From NCBI GenBank assembly GCA_944323955.1, contig CALUUK010000002.1, positions 1-64,000 on the forward strand: a stretch of 64,000 nt of DNA, written 5' to 3'. The notes under the pieces were generated by a model. It worked only from the letters and a program-made list of their open reading frames with translations, was not told the origin of the DNA and did no database searches. Position numbers and translations under genes: made by a program. This DNA comes from Candidatus Gastranaerophilales bacterium (GTDB lineage: Bacteria; Cyanobacteriota; Vampirovibrionia; Gastranaerophilales; Gastranaerophilaceae). This document shows positions 54,731 through 63,771 of the stretch, piece after piece; position 1 is the first letter of the stretch; each line of letters opens with the position of its first letter.

Positions 54731-56286
54731 TTTTTTCTGACATAAAAGTCAGTAATCATATATTTATCATTTATTTTTTGATAAAGATTCTGAAAATCAA
54801 TCATAGAAGATTTTTCGTTATATTTTTTATTTTCATCCGTATACTCAAAAGATATTATCAATTTTGCGTCTTTTTTCATATCTTTAAGCCGCATATTTTC
54901 AAATCTTAAAGAAAGATAATTATATAAATTCTTTTCAAAATCACTTAATAAGTCATAACTTTTATTTGCATTTGCAAAAATATAAACATTTTTATATCCG
55001 TAATGATTATAATATCTTGCAAGCGATTCAAAAAATTCCATTGTATTTACAGCTGAACCAATTAACAAAATATTATCTTCTTTATTTAATATACTTTTTG
55101 TTTTTTCAAGATAATTATTAAAAACTATATTATTATCATTTTCTTGTTTTACATAAGAAAATGAATAATATTTTAAATTAAAAAATGCACAGACAATAAT
55201 ACTTATCAAAAGAAAATAATATAAAATATAATTTTTTTCTCTAAATTCTTTCAAAAATACTGCAAGCATTATAACAGGTGAGAGAACAGCCGGAAATAAG
55301 TATCTGAACTGAAAACCGTTATTCGGTGTCAAGTTTATAAAAATAAGCTGGCTTAACACAAATATAAATATAATGAAAATATAAGTAATATATTCCGTTT
55401 TCTTATCGGATTTTATAAAAAATAAACCCGAAATACTTATAAAAACAAATAAAATATATTCATAAACATATTGTTTAATATAATCAATATTTAAAACATA
55501 ATATAAAGAATCTAATAAATAAGAAATTTTTAAGCTGATAACATAATGCGATGAAAAATCCTTTCCCATAAAAGCATATGCAAATCCTAATATAATTAAA
55601 AATAATATTGATGAAATTAAAATATAAATAAAATTATTTTTTAAAGCTGAAATAAAACTAACATTTTTACTTTTTGAATCATATAAAATTTTAAACAACA
55701 ATATAAAAGGAACAGCAATAAGAAACTGTTCTTTTGACAACATACACAATATAAGAAAGAATAAAGATAAACTTTGATTTAAAAATTTGTATTTATCATT
55801 TTTAAGCGTCATAAAAAATAAAGAACAGGAAAGCAATGTCAAACTTAAAAGTTCACCGTAACCAAGTCGGGTAAATATAGATAAAGAATGACCAAAAAAT
55901 AAAAAACATAATAAAATTAAAGAACACAGCCTGCTTTTTGAAATACTTTTGAAAGTAAAAAACAAACAGAGTGAAGACAAAATTCCTAATATAAAAAATT
56001 CAAAATAATAAAGAAAAAAATTCGCTTTAAAAAAGTAAAATAAAGAAACTCTGTGAATCCAATAAACCGGCCTGAATCTTCCGTCTGTTTTAATGAAATT
56101 TGATAATATATCAAAAAAAGTATCTTTGTTTATTATTGAAGGGAAATAAAGAATTTCATGATCATCTATTATATGATAACCTGAATTTATTATATTAAGA
56201 TTAAAAAATAAATATATAAAAAAAAGAACAATAAGTACTATAAAAAATATATCAAAAAAAATTTTGTTTTTAAAAGTTTGAATCAT
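54727..56286 (-). CDS. Polytopic membrane protein, GT-C glycosyltransferase-like
   Basis: A 519-residue, very AT-rich gene for a protein with about 11 membrane segments and a C-terminal soluble part of about 120 residues. The first loop has a DDHE motif (near residue 40), the position where GT-C enzymes (ArnT/PMT, GtrII-like) carry catalytic acids. This suggests transfer of a sugar from a lipid-phosphate donor, probably outside the membrane. No closer family is recognised. Confidence 0.7.
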   Translation of the reverse strand: MIQTFKNKIFFDIFFIVLIVLFFIYLFFNLNIINSGYHIIDDHEILYFPSIINKDTFFDILSNFIKTDGRFRPVYWIHRVSLFYFFKANFFLYYFEFFILGILSSLCLFFTFKSISKSRLCSLILLCFLFFGHSLSIFTRLGYGELLSLTLLSCSLFFMTLKNDKYKFLNQSLSLFFLILCMLSKEQFLIAVPFILLFKILYDSKSKNVSFISALKNNFIYILISSILFLIILGFAYAFMGKDFSSHYVISLKISYLLDSLYYVLNIDYIKQYVYEYILFVFISISGLFFIKSDKKTEYITYIFIIFIFVLSQLIFINLTPNNGFQFRYLFPAVLSPVIMLAVFLKEFREKNYILYYFLLISIIVCAFFNLKYYSFSYVKQENDNNIVFNNYLEKTKSILNKEDNILLIGSAVNTMEFFESLARYYNHYGYKNVYIFANANKSYDLLSDFEKNLYNYLSLRFENMRLKDMKKDAKLIISFEYTDENKKYNEKSSMIDFQNLYQKINDKYMITDFYVRKN

Positions 56287-56610
56287 CTGTTTATCTTTAA
56301 TTTATTAATTATATATTATTTTAATATATAAAAATAAAAGTAGTAATAAGTATTAATAAAAAATGTATAAAAGTATTTGAAATAATTATAATAATTGATT
56401 TTTAAACCTGTATAAAAAATGTAGAATATTATTATAAAAATATTTATAAACTGTTTAATAATTCAAATATTTTTTTTCTGAAAAAAGTTTTTAAATTTAT
56501 ATTCAAATTATATACAGGTTTATAAAATAGTTTTATACAGGTTTTCTACAAAAAATAAATTTTTAAGTTGTAAATTTTTGATACAAAAAAGGCATGCAAA
56601 CATGCTTTTT
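56287..56610. other. AT-rich intergenic region with CCTGTATA repeats
   Basis: More than 80 percent A+T by eye, with no frame of interest. The motif AAACCTGTATA occurs once forward (56404) and twice in reverse (56511-56521 and near 56533-56543). The last two are 20 bases apart. A protein site or weak transcription-control region is possible. No gene seen. Confidence 0.35.
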
Positions 56611-56612
56611 TT
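56585..56612 (-). terminator. Rho-independent terminator
   Basis: AAAAAAGGCATG / CATGC-TTTTTT with a CAAA loop and one bulged G overlaps the end of the small minus-strand gene. Confidence 0.65.
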
Positions 56613-56919
56613 ATTGGTTTTTGGCATGGTTAAAATCATTTGATTTTTTGTCATGGAGAAATTTTGCAAATTTATATTGTTCAAAACTCAAAGAAAAATT
56701 ATAAAGTGCATTTAATAAAGTTCTGCCTGTTTCACTTTTTGCAATTATTAAAGTTTTACCGTTACTGTTTTTTGCAAAATATAATTCTGTTTTTAAAATA
56801 TTGTCAACTTTATCTAAAGAAGGACGCATTAATCTTTCAATAATCCATTTATTTAAAAGAATTACGGAGTTTTTGTCTTTGTTTTGCTGTAAGTATTTTG
56901 AAAATTCTTTAAGTATCAT
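56611..56919 (-). CDS. Small protein of unknown function
   Basis: A 102-residue basic protein with a helical pattern (EFSKYLQQNKDKN, NALYNFSLSFEQYKFAKFLHD). It starts 24 bases after the XRE gene on the same strand and ends in a terminator, so it is probably co-transcribed with it. It could be a partner of the regulator; no toxin family is recognised. Confidence 0.62.
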   Translation of the reverse strand: MILKEFSKYLQQNKDKNSVILLNKWIIERLMRPSLDKVDNILKTELYFAKNSNGKTLIIAKSETGRTLLNALYNFSLSFEQYKFAKFLHDKKSNDFNHAKNQ

Positions 56920-56943
56920 TTTTATATTGTATATTTTTTTATG

Positions 56944-57204
56944 TTAAATATCTTCTATAAATGAAAAGTCTTTTTTTAATGTATTTTCTATTTCTTTTAG
57001 TAGTTCTGACGGTTTTATATTTAGATCTTCTGCTATTCGCCATAATGTGGTTAATTGAATGTCTTTATTTCCTTTTTCAATTCCACTCCAAATAGATTTA
57101 CTTAAATCTATTTCATCAGAAAGCAAAGATATAGATTTATTTCCTCTGTATTTTTTTATTATTTTACCTGTTACTGTTAGTAATTCTTTTTTTAAGTCTT
57201 GCAT
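56944..57204 (-). CDS. XRE-family transcriptional regulator
   Basis: An 86-residue Cro/C1-type DNA-binding protein (SISLLSDEIDLSKSIWSGIE, then LTTLWRIAEDLNIKPSELL). The start at 57204 leaves a 12-base gap to the first of two palindromic sites (57216-57255), so autoregulation is likely. A small gene at 56611 follows it. The longer frame to 57318 would read through the operators and is not favoured. Confidence 0.82.
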   Translation of the reverse strand: MQDLKKELLTVTGKIIKKYRGNKSISLLSDEIDLSKSIWSGIEKGNKDIQLTTLWRIAEDLNIKPSELLKEIENTLKKDFSFIEDI

Positions 57205-57215
57205 AATTAAAATTA

Positions 57216-57255
57216 TTGTTCTAATATAAGAACAATCTGTTCTTATACGAGAACA
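57216..57255. promoter_or_regulatory. Twin palindromic operators upstream of the XRE gene
   Basis: TTGTTCT-aatata-AGAACAA at 57216-57235 and TGTTCT-tatacg-AGAACA at 57238-57255. The half-sites are the same and both spacers are six bases. The centres are 21 bp apart, two helical turns. They lie between the XRE start and the divergent GT4 gene (57289), so the regulator could control both. Confidence 0.75.
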
Positions 57256-57288
57256 ATAATGGTTTAATATTTTTTGGATTAAAATTTT

Positions 57289-58380
57289 ATGAAAAATAAA
57301 ATTGCGATAATTGAACATGGATTTTTACCAGGATATTTTAATATTTTTGCTAATTTATGCAAGGAAAACGGAATAAAAATTGATTTATTTACTTTTAAAA
57401 CAAAGACAAATTTTTCCGATTTTGCACAAAATATATATTATTTAAAATCTAAATGCAAACGTAAAAGTTATGAATCAATAATTGAAATAGAAAAAGAAAT
57501 AAAAAGTTTAGTTAATATAGATAATTATGATTACTTTTTATCTGATGATTTAGGTTTGTCATTTAGTTGTAATGTTTTTCATAATATTTCTTTAAGAGAA
57601 AAAATAAACTTAATGCCAAATTTTATTTACAGAAAAATATTAGAATTAGGTCATTATAAAAAATTAAAGATAGAAAAAGAATATTATAAGAATTGTCCTA
57701 AAATATTTGTTGTTTCAAATTATTTAAAAAATGACTATCATAAAAATTGTAATGTTGATATAGAAAAAATATTTGTTATTTATCCCGGAACTAATAATAA
57801 AAATTTTTTATTAGATAAAAGAGAAAAAAATAATGAATTTACAATAGGAGCAATAACATGCGGTTTTAATACAAAAGGCGGTTATAATATTTTAAGAGGT
57901 TTAAAAAAATTTATAAAAAAGTATCCTAATATAAAAATAAAAGTAAAAATTATAAATCCTAAATTTAAAAAATTTTCATTTTTAAATTTATATTTAAAAT
58001 TATTTAAACTTGATGAAATTGTTGAGATGCTTCCGTATCATAAAGATATAAATGAATTTTACAAAACACTTAATTGTTTAATTTGTGCAAGTAATTATGA
58101 AGCATTCGGAAGAATAGTAACAGAAAGTATGAGTATTGGATTACCTGTTATAGTTGCTTCTAATGTCGGTGCGTCGGATATTATAGAAGATGGTGAGAAC
58201 GGATTTTTATTTGATGCTAATGAAAACAAATATGAAAATTTAGCTGATAAGATAAAAGAAATATATGATAAAAAAGATAATTTAAATGCATTGACTCAAA
58301 AAGCAATAATGACTGTAAATAATCTTAATTGGGAAAATTTTGCCAGAAATATATTTGATGTTTTGTATAAAGAAAATTAA
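57289..58380 (+). CDS. GT4-family glycosyltransferase
   Basis: A 363-residue, very AT-rich gene for a GT-B fold glycosyltransferase. The nucleotide-sugar motif (NYEAFGRIVTESMSIGLPVI with two acidic residues) lies near residues 264-283. The N-terminal GFLPGYFN loop is an acceptor-site feature. It starts 33 bases after the second operator. Donor and acceptor sugars unknown. Confidence 0.88.
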   Translation: MKNKIAIIEHGFLPGYFNIFANLCKENGIKIDLFTFKTKTNFSDFAQNIYYLKSKCKRKSYESIIEIEKEIKSLVNIDNYDYFLSDDLGLSFSCNVFHNISLREKINLMPNFIYRKILELGHYKKLKIEKEYYKNCPKIFVVSNYLKNDYHKNCNVDIEKIFVIYPGTNNKNFLLDKREKNNEFTIGAITCGFNTKGGYNILRGLKKFIKKYPNIKIKVKIINPKFKKFSFLNLYLKLFKLDEIVEMLPYHKDINEFYKTLNCLICASNYEAFGRIVTESMSIGLPVIVASNVGASDIIEDGENGFLFDANENKYENLADKIKEIYDKKDNLNALTQKAIMTVNNLNWENFARNIFDVLYKEN

Positions 58381-58439
58381 TAAAAAATTATAATTAATTA
58401 TTTATAATATAATTTATTATGATTAATTAAAGGTGAAGT

Positions 58440-59510
58440 ATGTATCCGAAAGTCAGTGTTATTTTAGCTGTTTATAATGTAGAAAAATATATAAGACAAA
58501 CTTTAGACAGTGTTGTAAATCAGAGTTTTAAAGATATTGAAATTATTGTTGTTGATAATAAATCAACTGATAAAACTCTTGAAATAATTAATGAATATGC
58601 TAAAAATGACGACAGATTTGTTGTTTATAAAAATACCGAAAATCTTAAACAGGGGATTGCGAGAAATTTCGGTGTTCAAATGGCAAGAGGGGAATATATT
58701 TTTTTTATCGACGGTGATGATTATATGGATTTGAATTGCATAGAAAAAATGTATAACCGTATAACCCAAACGAATGCTGATATTACTTTTTGTACATGGA
58801 ATCAGTTTGATGATTTAACGGGAAAAATTGATAAAAATCACATATATGCAAAATTAAAACAAATACCTGAAGAATTTGATAATAAAACATTTAACTGGCG
58901 TGATATTAAATACAGCGTTTTTTGGCAGACAAGCGTGCCTTGGGATAAAATGTACAGACGCAGTTTTTTAATTGAAAAGGATGTTAAATTTCCGGGCGGA
59001 ATTTACTTTGAAGATAATGTTTTTGTATATGATGCTCTTTTTAAAGCGGAAAAAATGTCTGTTTTAAGAGAAGATTTAATGTATTACCGCTGCAACAGAA
59101 AAAATGCCGTTACAAATACAAGAAATGAAACGTTTTTTGATTATTTTAAAATATTTAATTTGATAGGTGATAATCTTAAAAAAATAGGTCTTTTTGATGA
59201 AATGAAATATTTTTACTGGGATTATAAAGTAATTACTCTTTATTGGTGGTTTATGAAAGTCAGACTGCCTTATAAAAGAGAATTTTTTAATAAAATGAAA
59301 AAAGATTTTAAATTTCTTGGGATTTTTGAAGAAGATAAAGAATTTGTAAGAAACAGAACTTTATTTTTAATTGACAGATTTACTAAATTGCCTTTCTTTA
59401 TTTATTATCCCTGGTTTTTCTTTTTCGATAAAATATTCAGAATAGAAAAAGGTAAGAAAAATTATGCGGTAATTTTCTTATCAACCTTTGAAAAATGGTA
59501 TAATTATTAA
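58440..59510 (+). CDS. GT2-family glycosyltransferase
   Basis: A 356-residue GT-A enzyme. KVSVILAVYNVEKYIRQTLDS and the metal-binding FIDGDDYMD (DxD-type) are clear. The C-terminal half is longer than minimal GT2 proteins. AAAGGTG precedes the ATG. Follows the GT4 gene on the same strand; likely one surface-glycan pathway with the neighbouring ABC exporter. Confidence 0.9.
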   Translation: MYPKVSVILAVYNVEKYIRQTLDSVVNQSFKDIEIIVVDNKSTDKTLEIINEYAKNDDRFVVYKNTENLKQGIARNFGVQMARGEYIFFIDGDDYMDLNCIEKMYNRITQTNADITFCTWNQFDDLTGKIDKNHIYAKLKQIPEEFDNKTFNWRDIKYSVFWQTSVPWDKMYRRSFLIEKDVKFPGGIYFEDNVFVYDALFKAEKMSVLREDLMYYRCNRKNAVTNTRNETFFDYFKIFNLIGDNLKKIGLFDEMKYFYWDYKVITLYWWFMKVRLPYKREFFNKMKKDFKFLGIFEEDKEFVRNRTLFLIDRFTKLPFFIYYPWFFFFDKIFRIEKGKKNYAVIFLSTFEKWYNY

Positions 59511-59511
59511 T

Positions 59512-61338
59512 TTAAATTGATTTTTCATCATCATCAAATTTAATTCTTGAAAGTTTAACTATTTCTTCAAAATCAGGATGTTTATTGCTTAAGTCCTGAA
59601 AAGTTCCGACATCAATGATTTTTCCGTCTTTAAGGTAAACTATTCTATCACAGCTTACAAGAGTTGATAATCTGTGAGCTATTGCTATAATCGTTTTTGA
59701 ACCTTTTATTTGATTAATTATTTCTGTTAATTTATTTTCTATTTTTACATCAAGATTGGAAGTAGCTTCATCAAAGACAATAATTTCGGGATTTCTATAC
59801 AGTGCTCTTGCAATACCTATTCTTTGTTTTTGTCCGAAAGATAAACCGGTTCCGTCTTGTTTTAATTCTATTTCCAGTCCGTTTTCGGTTTGAATAAGCT
59901 GATCGTATAACTGAGCTGTTTTTAATGCTTCTTCAACACGTTCTTTATCTATATATTTTTTATCAATACCCCAGGCAACATTTGTGTATATATCCCCCTG
60001 TATTGTTGATATGCTTTGAGGTACATAGCCGATAATATTTCTGAATGTTTTAATATTTTCACTATTTAATAAAACATCATCAACAAATACTTCTCCGTTG
60101 TATTCCAAAAGACCTAAAAGACAGTCTACCAATGTTGTTTTTCCGGCTCCTGATAGTCCTACAATTCCTATAAATTCACCTTTTTTAATATTGAAACTAA
60201 TATCATCAAGTACATTAATAACTTTGTTATATGAATAGCTCAAGTTTTGAATTTTTATAACTTCATTGAAGGCAATTCTTTCTTTTGTATCCTGCATTAC
60301 AGGATATTCATACTTGTTATATTCATCATAAATTTCAAAAAGTTCATCCGTGTTTTTTGAATATAGATTTATATAATTTAAATAAACCTGATTTTTATAA
60401 ATTTGAGGAACGACGCGGTAAATTGATATTGCGACTATACCAAATGTAATTAATATATTCGACGGATCTTCACCGTATTTTGAGAGAATACCGTAACATA
60501 ATATTATCATTGTAAAAATAAATATAATTTCTATAATGAACTGGGGCATTTGCGGTATTAAATTAATTTTTTCACTGTAGGGGATACTTTTTTCCGAAAT
60601 ATTTTTATAAAAATCAAAGAAAAATTTCTGGCATCCGTTGATTTTTATATCTTTAATATTTTTTAAACTGTTGATAACAGAATTATATGTTCCGTCTAAA
60701 AGTTTAAATTTTTTATCTGATAATTTTTGTCCCCAGTTTCTGAAAAATTCATTTTGCAATAAACCCGTGATAGAGAAGAAAATTATTGCAATAATTGTGA
60801 AAAGAGGAAGAAGTTTAATTAATATTGCAAAAATAACCGCAATGACAAGTGAATTTGAGATAAAATTGATAACTTTGAAGACAAAAAATTGCATTACATT
60901 ATCAACATTCGTGGTAATTCTTTCGATTATATCGGATTTATTTCTTTGTAAATCAGCTTCATAGGGAGAATATAAATAAAATTTCATTAATTTTTCTTTT
61001 ATATCAAGCGCCCATTCGCTGATAATTTTGCTTTGCCAGTATAAAATGAAAATGCTGTATAAGTTTTTTATAATGATTACGGCTGCAATAAGACCGCCTA
61101 TGATTAAAATCATATTATTTGCACCGTGAATGTTAAAAGTTTCTTCCAAAAAGTTCGAAAAAGGATTATTAATAACACGTCTGGGATTTACCATTATTAA
61201 TAAAAACGGAAAAACAAGCACGATGCTTAAAAATTCCAATAAACTTGTCATAAAAGCCATAAAAAGAGTATTTATCAGTTTAAATTCATATCCGCTGCCA
61301 AAATATTTTAAAAATTTAAAAAATCTTTGAAAAAACAT
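59512..61338 (-). CDS. ABC transporter, fused permease and ATPase (flippase-like)
   Basis: A 608-residue half-transporter. Six membrane helices fill about residues 20-330. The ATPase has Walker A GLSGAGKTTLVD, the signature LSFGQKQRIGIARAL and Walker B IIVFDEATSNLD. The layout is that of MsbA/PglK-type lipid-linked oligosaccharide exporters. Convergent with the GT2 gene (one base apart), it may flip the glycan made by the GT genes. Confidence 0.9.
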   Translation of the reverse strand: MFFQRFFKFLKYFGSGYEFKLINTLFMAFMTSLLEFLSIVLVFPFLLIMVNPRRVINNPFSNFLEETFNIHGANNMILIIGGLIAAVIIIKNLYSIFILYWQSKIISEWALDIKEKLMKFYLYSPYEADLQRNKSDIIERITTNVDNVMQFFVFKVINFISNSLVIAVIFAILIKLLPLFTIIAIIFFSITGLLQNEFFRNWGQKLSDKKFKLLDGTYNSVINSLKNIKDIKINGCQKFFFDFYKNISEKSIPYSEKINLIPQMPQFIIEIIFIFTMIILCYGILSKYGEDPSNILITFGIVAISIYRVVPQIYKNQVYLNYINLYSKNTDELFEIYDEYNKYEYPVMQDTKERIAFNEVIKIQNLSYSYNKVINVLDDISFNIKKGEFIGIVGLSGAGKTTLVDCLLGLLEYNGEVFVDDVLLNSENIKTFRNIIGYVPQSISTIQGDIYTNVAWGIDKKYIDKERVEEALKTAQLYDQLIQTENGLEIELKQDGTGLSFGQKQRIGIARALYRNPEIIVFDEATSNLDVKIENKLTEIINQIKGSKTIIAIAHRLSTLVSCDRIVYLKDGKIIDVGTFQDLSNKHPDFEEIVKLSRIKFDDDEKSI

Positions 61339-61364
61339 TTTAAACCCTTTTTATATTAACAAAA

Positions 61365-62087
61365 TTAAATTATATCATAATCATTAAAATATTTTCTGAC
61401 ATAAATATTATCATCATTTTTAAGAATTTCCGCTATATTGTTAAAAGATTCGGATTTTAGATAAGAAATTAATTTGGCGGTTTTTTCGCGCACGGTATAA
61501 TCATTTGATTTATAAGTTGTTTCAATTATTGAGATTATATCTTCATCAATTTTTATTTTATCTGCCAGTACTGTTAATGCTTCAAGATTCCAATACAGAT
61601 TAAAATTTTTCTTGTTTGCAATATAAGAATGATTTTGTTTTATATCTTGCATTGAATTTAAAGTTATATTTACGGCATTAATAATATTTTTTGCCAGATA
61701 ATCAGTATTTTTAATATATTTTATAATTTCTGTTGTATTTCTTGAAATAGCGGGATTTATATCGGTTATTGCAAGAGTAAAAGTATCTAAGATTTTGTTC
61801 GATTGAAAAAAGCCGGAATAATCGGGATTTTTAATTAGTTCCAATATTTTATAAGAAGTTAATTCTCTTACGGGTGTGGATTTTTCCGTTAAATTATATA
61901 CGAGTAAATCAGCTTCATGCTGTGATTTCAATTCTTTTATTTCAATTATACAAAGCTGTTTTTTAATGTCATTATCAGAAGCTAATTCATTAATTAAATC
62001 TTCATGAGAAAGTGGTTCATTGCAGCATTCTATTGCATGATTGAGCATTTTGATATTATTTTCATAAAGCTGTGAATAATCTTCCAT
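61365..62087 (-). CDS. HEAT-repeat-like helical protein
   Basis: A 240-residue all-helical protein with PBS/HEAT-like spacing, for example PVRELTSYKILELIKNPDYS, ISRNTTEIIKYIKN and YTVREKTAKLISYLKS. The three P/SVRE-type units are the anchor positions. Function unknown; protein scaffolding is the usual role. The first residues carry a two-cysteine ECCNE motif. Confidence 0.7.
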   Translation of the reverse strand: MEDYSQLYENNIKMLNHAIECCNEPLSHEDLINELASDNDIKKQLCIIEIKELKSQHEADLLVYNLTEKSTPVRELTSYKILELIKNPDYSGFFQSNKILDTFTLAITDINPAISRNTTEIIKYIKNTDYLAKNIINAVNITLNSMQDIKQNHSYIANKKNFNLYWNLEALTVLADKIKIDEDIISIIETTYKSNDYTVREKTAKLISYLKSESFNNIAEILKNDDNIYVRKYFNDYDII

Positions 62088-62183
62088 GAAAATAAATATA
62101 GCATGATTGGAGGTTAAAAATGAACTTTTATGAGTATAAAGTAGTTTTATAATATGATATGATAAAAAGTGAGGTAAGGAATA

Positions 62184-62363
62184 ATGAGTGCAATATTGAA
62201 TTTTTTTAAAGGAATATTTATGTTAAATGAAGCGGAAACTGTTCCTATAGGCTTATGCGGTTTCGATTGTCCGCCTCAGCAGACCGCACCTAAAAAAAGT
62301 AAACCGAAACGTAAACGGGAAATGAGATTATCTGAATTAATGGATAATAATATTGTTGAATAA
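62184..62363 (+). CDS. Small 59-residue protein with CGFDC motif
   Basis: A short frame with a good ribosome site (AAGGA, six bases before ATG). Its N-terminus is hydrophobic, GLCGFDCPPQQ holds two close cysteines and the middle is very basic (PKKSKPKRKREMR), with an acidic-ending tail. It lies before ybaB on the same strand. No family recognised. The cysteine pair and the basic region look selected. Confidence 0.58.
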   Translation: MSAILNFFKGIFMLNEAETVPIGLCGFDCPPQQTAPKKSKPKRKREMRLSELMDNNIVE

Positions 62364-62420
62364 TATTATTTGTTAGATTATAATAAACTCACCGGATTAG
62401 AAGGATATGGAGTTTATAAA

Positions 62421-62759
62421 ATGATGAATTTAGCAAGTATGATGAAACAGGCACAACAAGTACAAAAAAGACTTCAAGATGCTCAGGCTGAACTTAGTAA
62501 TACGGAAATAAAATCCGAAGCGGCAAACGGAGCTGTTGTTGTTGTATGTGACGGACATGGTAAATTTAAATCAATAAAACTGTCTAAGCAGGCAATTAAT
62601 TCGGAAAATCCCGAATCTGTTGATGATGAAACGGTTGAAATGCTTGAAGATTTAATTACATCTGCAATGAAACAGGCAACAAGTGATGCGCAAAAAAAGA
62701 TGCAGGATAAAATGAAAGGTATTGTTCCTGCAGGAATTAATATTCCCGGATTATTCTAA
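62421..62759 (+). CDS. ybaB: YbaB/EbfC nucleoid-associated protein
   Basis: A 112-residue DNA-binding dimer. MNLASMMKQAQQVQKRLQD and the SEAANGAVVVVCDGHGKF strand region are typical. The start at 62421 has GGAG nine bases upstream; ATG 62424 is equally possible. Its stop overlaps the recR start (TAATG). The ybaB-recR pairing is widely conserved. Confidence 0.94.
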   Translation: MMNLASMMKQAQQVQKRLQDAQAELSNTEIKSEAANGAVVVVCDGHGKFKSIKLSKQAINSENPESVDDETVEMLEDLITSAMKQATSDAQKKMQDKMKGIVPAGINIPGLF

Positions 62760-63358
62760 TGGAATACACAAAGCCGTTAGCTCAATTAATAGAATTTTTT
62801 CAGAAATTCCCCGGAGTAGGTCCTAAATCTGCACAGCGCATGGCGTTTCATCTTTTAAAAATGCCTTTGGGTGAAGTGCAGAGATTTTCTAATATACTTG
62901 TTGAAGCTAAGGAAAATATTCATTATTGTAATATTTGCTTTAATATGTCGGCATCAAACCCTTGTGAAATATGCTCTGATACAAGAAGAGACAGATCAAC
63001 AATATGTGTTGTGGCAGAGACAAAGGATTTAATTGCTGTTGAAAAGACAAGAGAATATAAAGGTTTATATCATGTTCTTCAAGGTATGTTGTCGCCGCTT
63101 GACGGAATAGGTGTTGAAGATATAAGAATAAAAGAGCTTTTAACCAGAGCTGCAGATGAAAATATAAAAGAAATAATACTTGCTTTGAGCCCTTCAGTTG
63201 AAGGCGAGGCAACAAGTATGTATATAACAAAACTTTTAAAACCGTTTAATATAAAAATTTCAAGAATAGCTTTCGGGCTTCCCGTGGGGTCTGATTTGGA
63301 ATTTGCGGATGAAATAACTCTTGCAAAAGCTATTGAAGGAAGAAGGTTAGTAGATTAA
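62759..63358 (+). CDS. recR: Recombination mediator RecR
   Basis: A 199-residue protein of the RecFOR pathway. A helix-hairpin-helix (KFPGVGPKSAQRMAFH), four-cysteine zinc finger (CNICFNMSASNPCEICSD) and Toprim domain (TICVVAETKDLIAVEKT) are in the standard order. Followed at 11 bases by a small gene. Confidence 0.97.
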   Translation: MEYTKPLAQLIEFFQKFPGVGPKSAQRMAFHLLKMPLGEVQRFSNILVEAKENIHYCNICFNMSASNPCEICSDTRRDRSTICVVAETKDLIAVEKTREYKGLYHVLQGMLSPLDGIGVEDIRIKELLTRAADENIKEIILALSPSVEGEATSMYITKLLKPFNIKISRIAFGLPVGSDLEFADEITLAKAIEGRRLVD

Positions 63359-63368
63359 GGAGACAAAT

Positions 63369-63548
63369 ATGGGTCAGATAACAATCAGGTCAGACAGAAA
63401 AACGGATTATACTTTTGTATATAAAGGCGAAGATGTTGTACTTGAAGCGGGAAGTGTTATCAGTATAGCTAACGGGCTTCAGGATGTTGTTCTTCCTACT
63501 TGCAAAATGAAAATTGCTAATAATCTGATTATTGTTAAGGATGAGTAG
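63369..63548 (+). CDS. Small 59-residue beta-rich protein downstream of recR
   Basis: A short frame with a very strong ribosome site (AAGGAGAC) beginning 11 bases after recR, so it is a likely third member of ybaB-recR. The sequence is beta-rich (YTFVYKGEDVVLEAGSV), with one cysteine and no membrane part. No family recognised. Confidence 0.72.
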   Translation: MGQITIRSDRKTDYTFVYKGEDVVLEAGSVISIANGLQDVVLPTCKMKIANNLIIVKDE

Positions 63549-63552
63549 TTAA

Positions 63553-63771
63553 AATCTTTATATAATTTGCGGATTTGCAGCCGTATAATATTGATTTTAT
63601 GTTCCGTTCAATAATAATGATTTTCTTAAACTCAACATAAAAGCACGGCAAACTCGGTCTTTAAGACCTCAAACAGTGCCGTGCCGTGTTGTCTGTTTCG
63701 TTAAAGAAAATTACATTATTATTTCAAGTCACTAAAAATCAATATTATACGGCTGCAATATTATATAATTT
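63553..63771. repeat. MITE-like imperfect palindrome (element 2)
   Basis: A roughly 210-bp segment between the convergent small gene and the ABC ATPase. It has 22-bp perfect inverted repeats (TGCAGCCGTATAATATTG... at 63576 and complement ending at 63757), and imperfect pairing through to a centre of GCACGGCA-AACTC-GGTCTTTAAGACC-TCAAACAG-TGCCGTGC. The inner AACTC/TCAAACAG parts match element 1; the hairpin between them differs. Confidence 0.65.
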
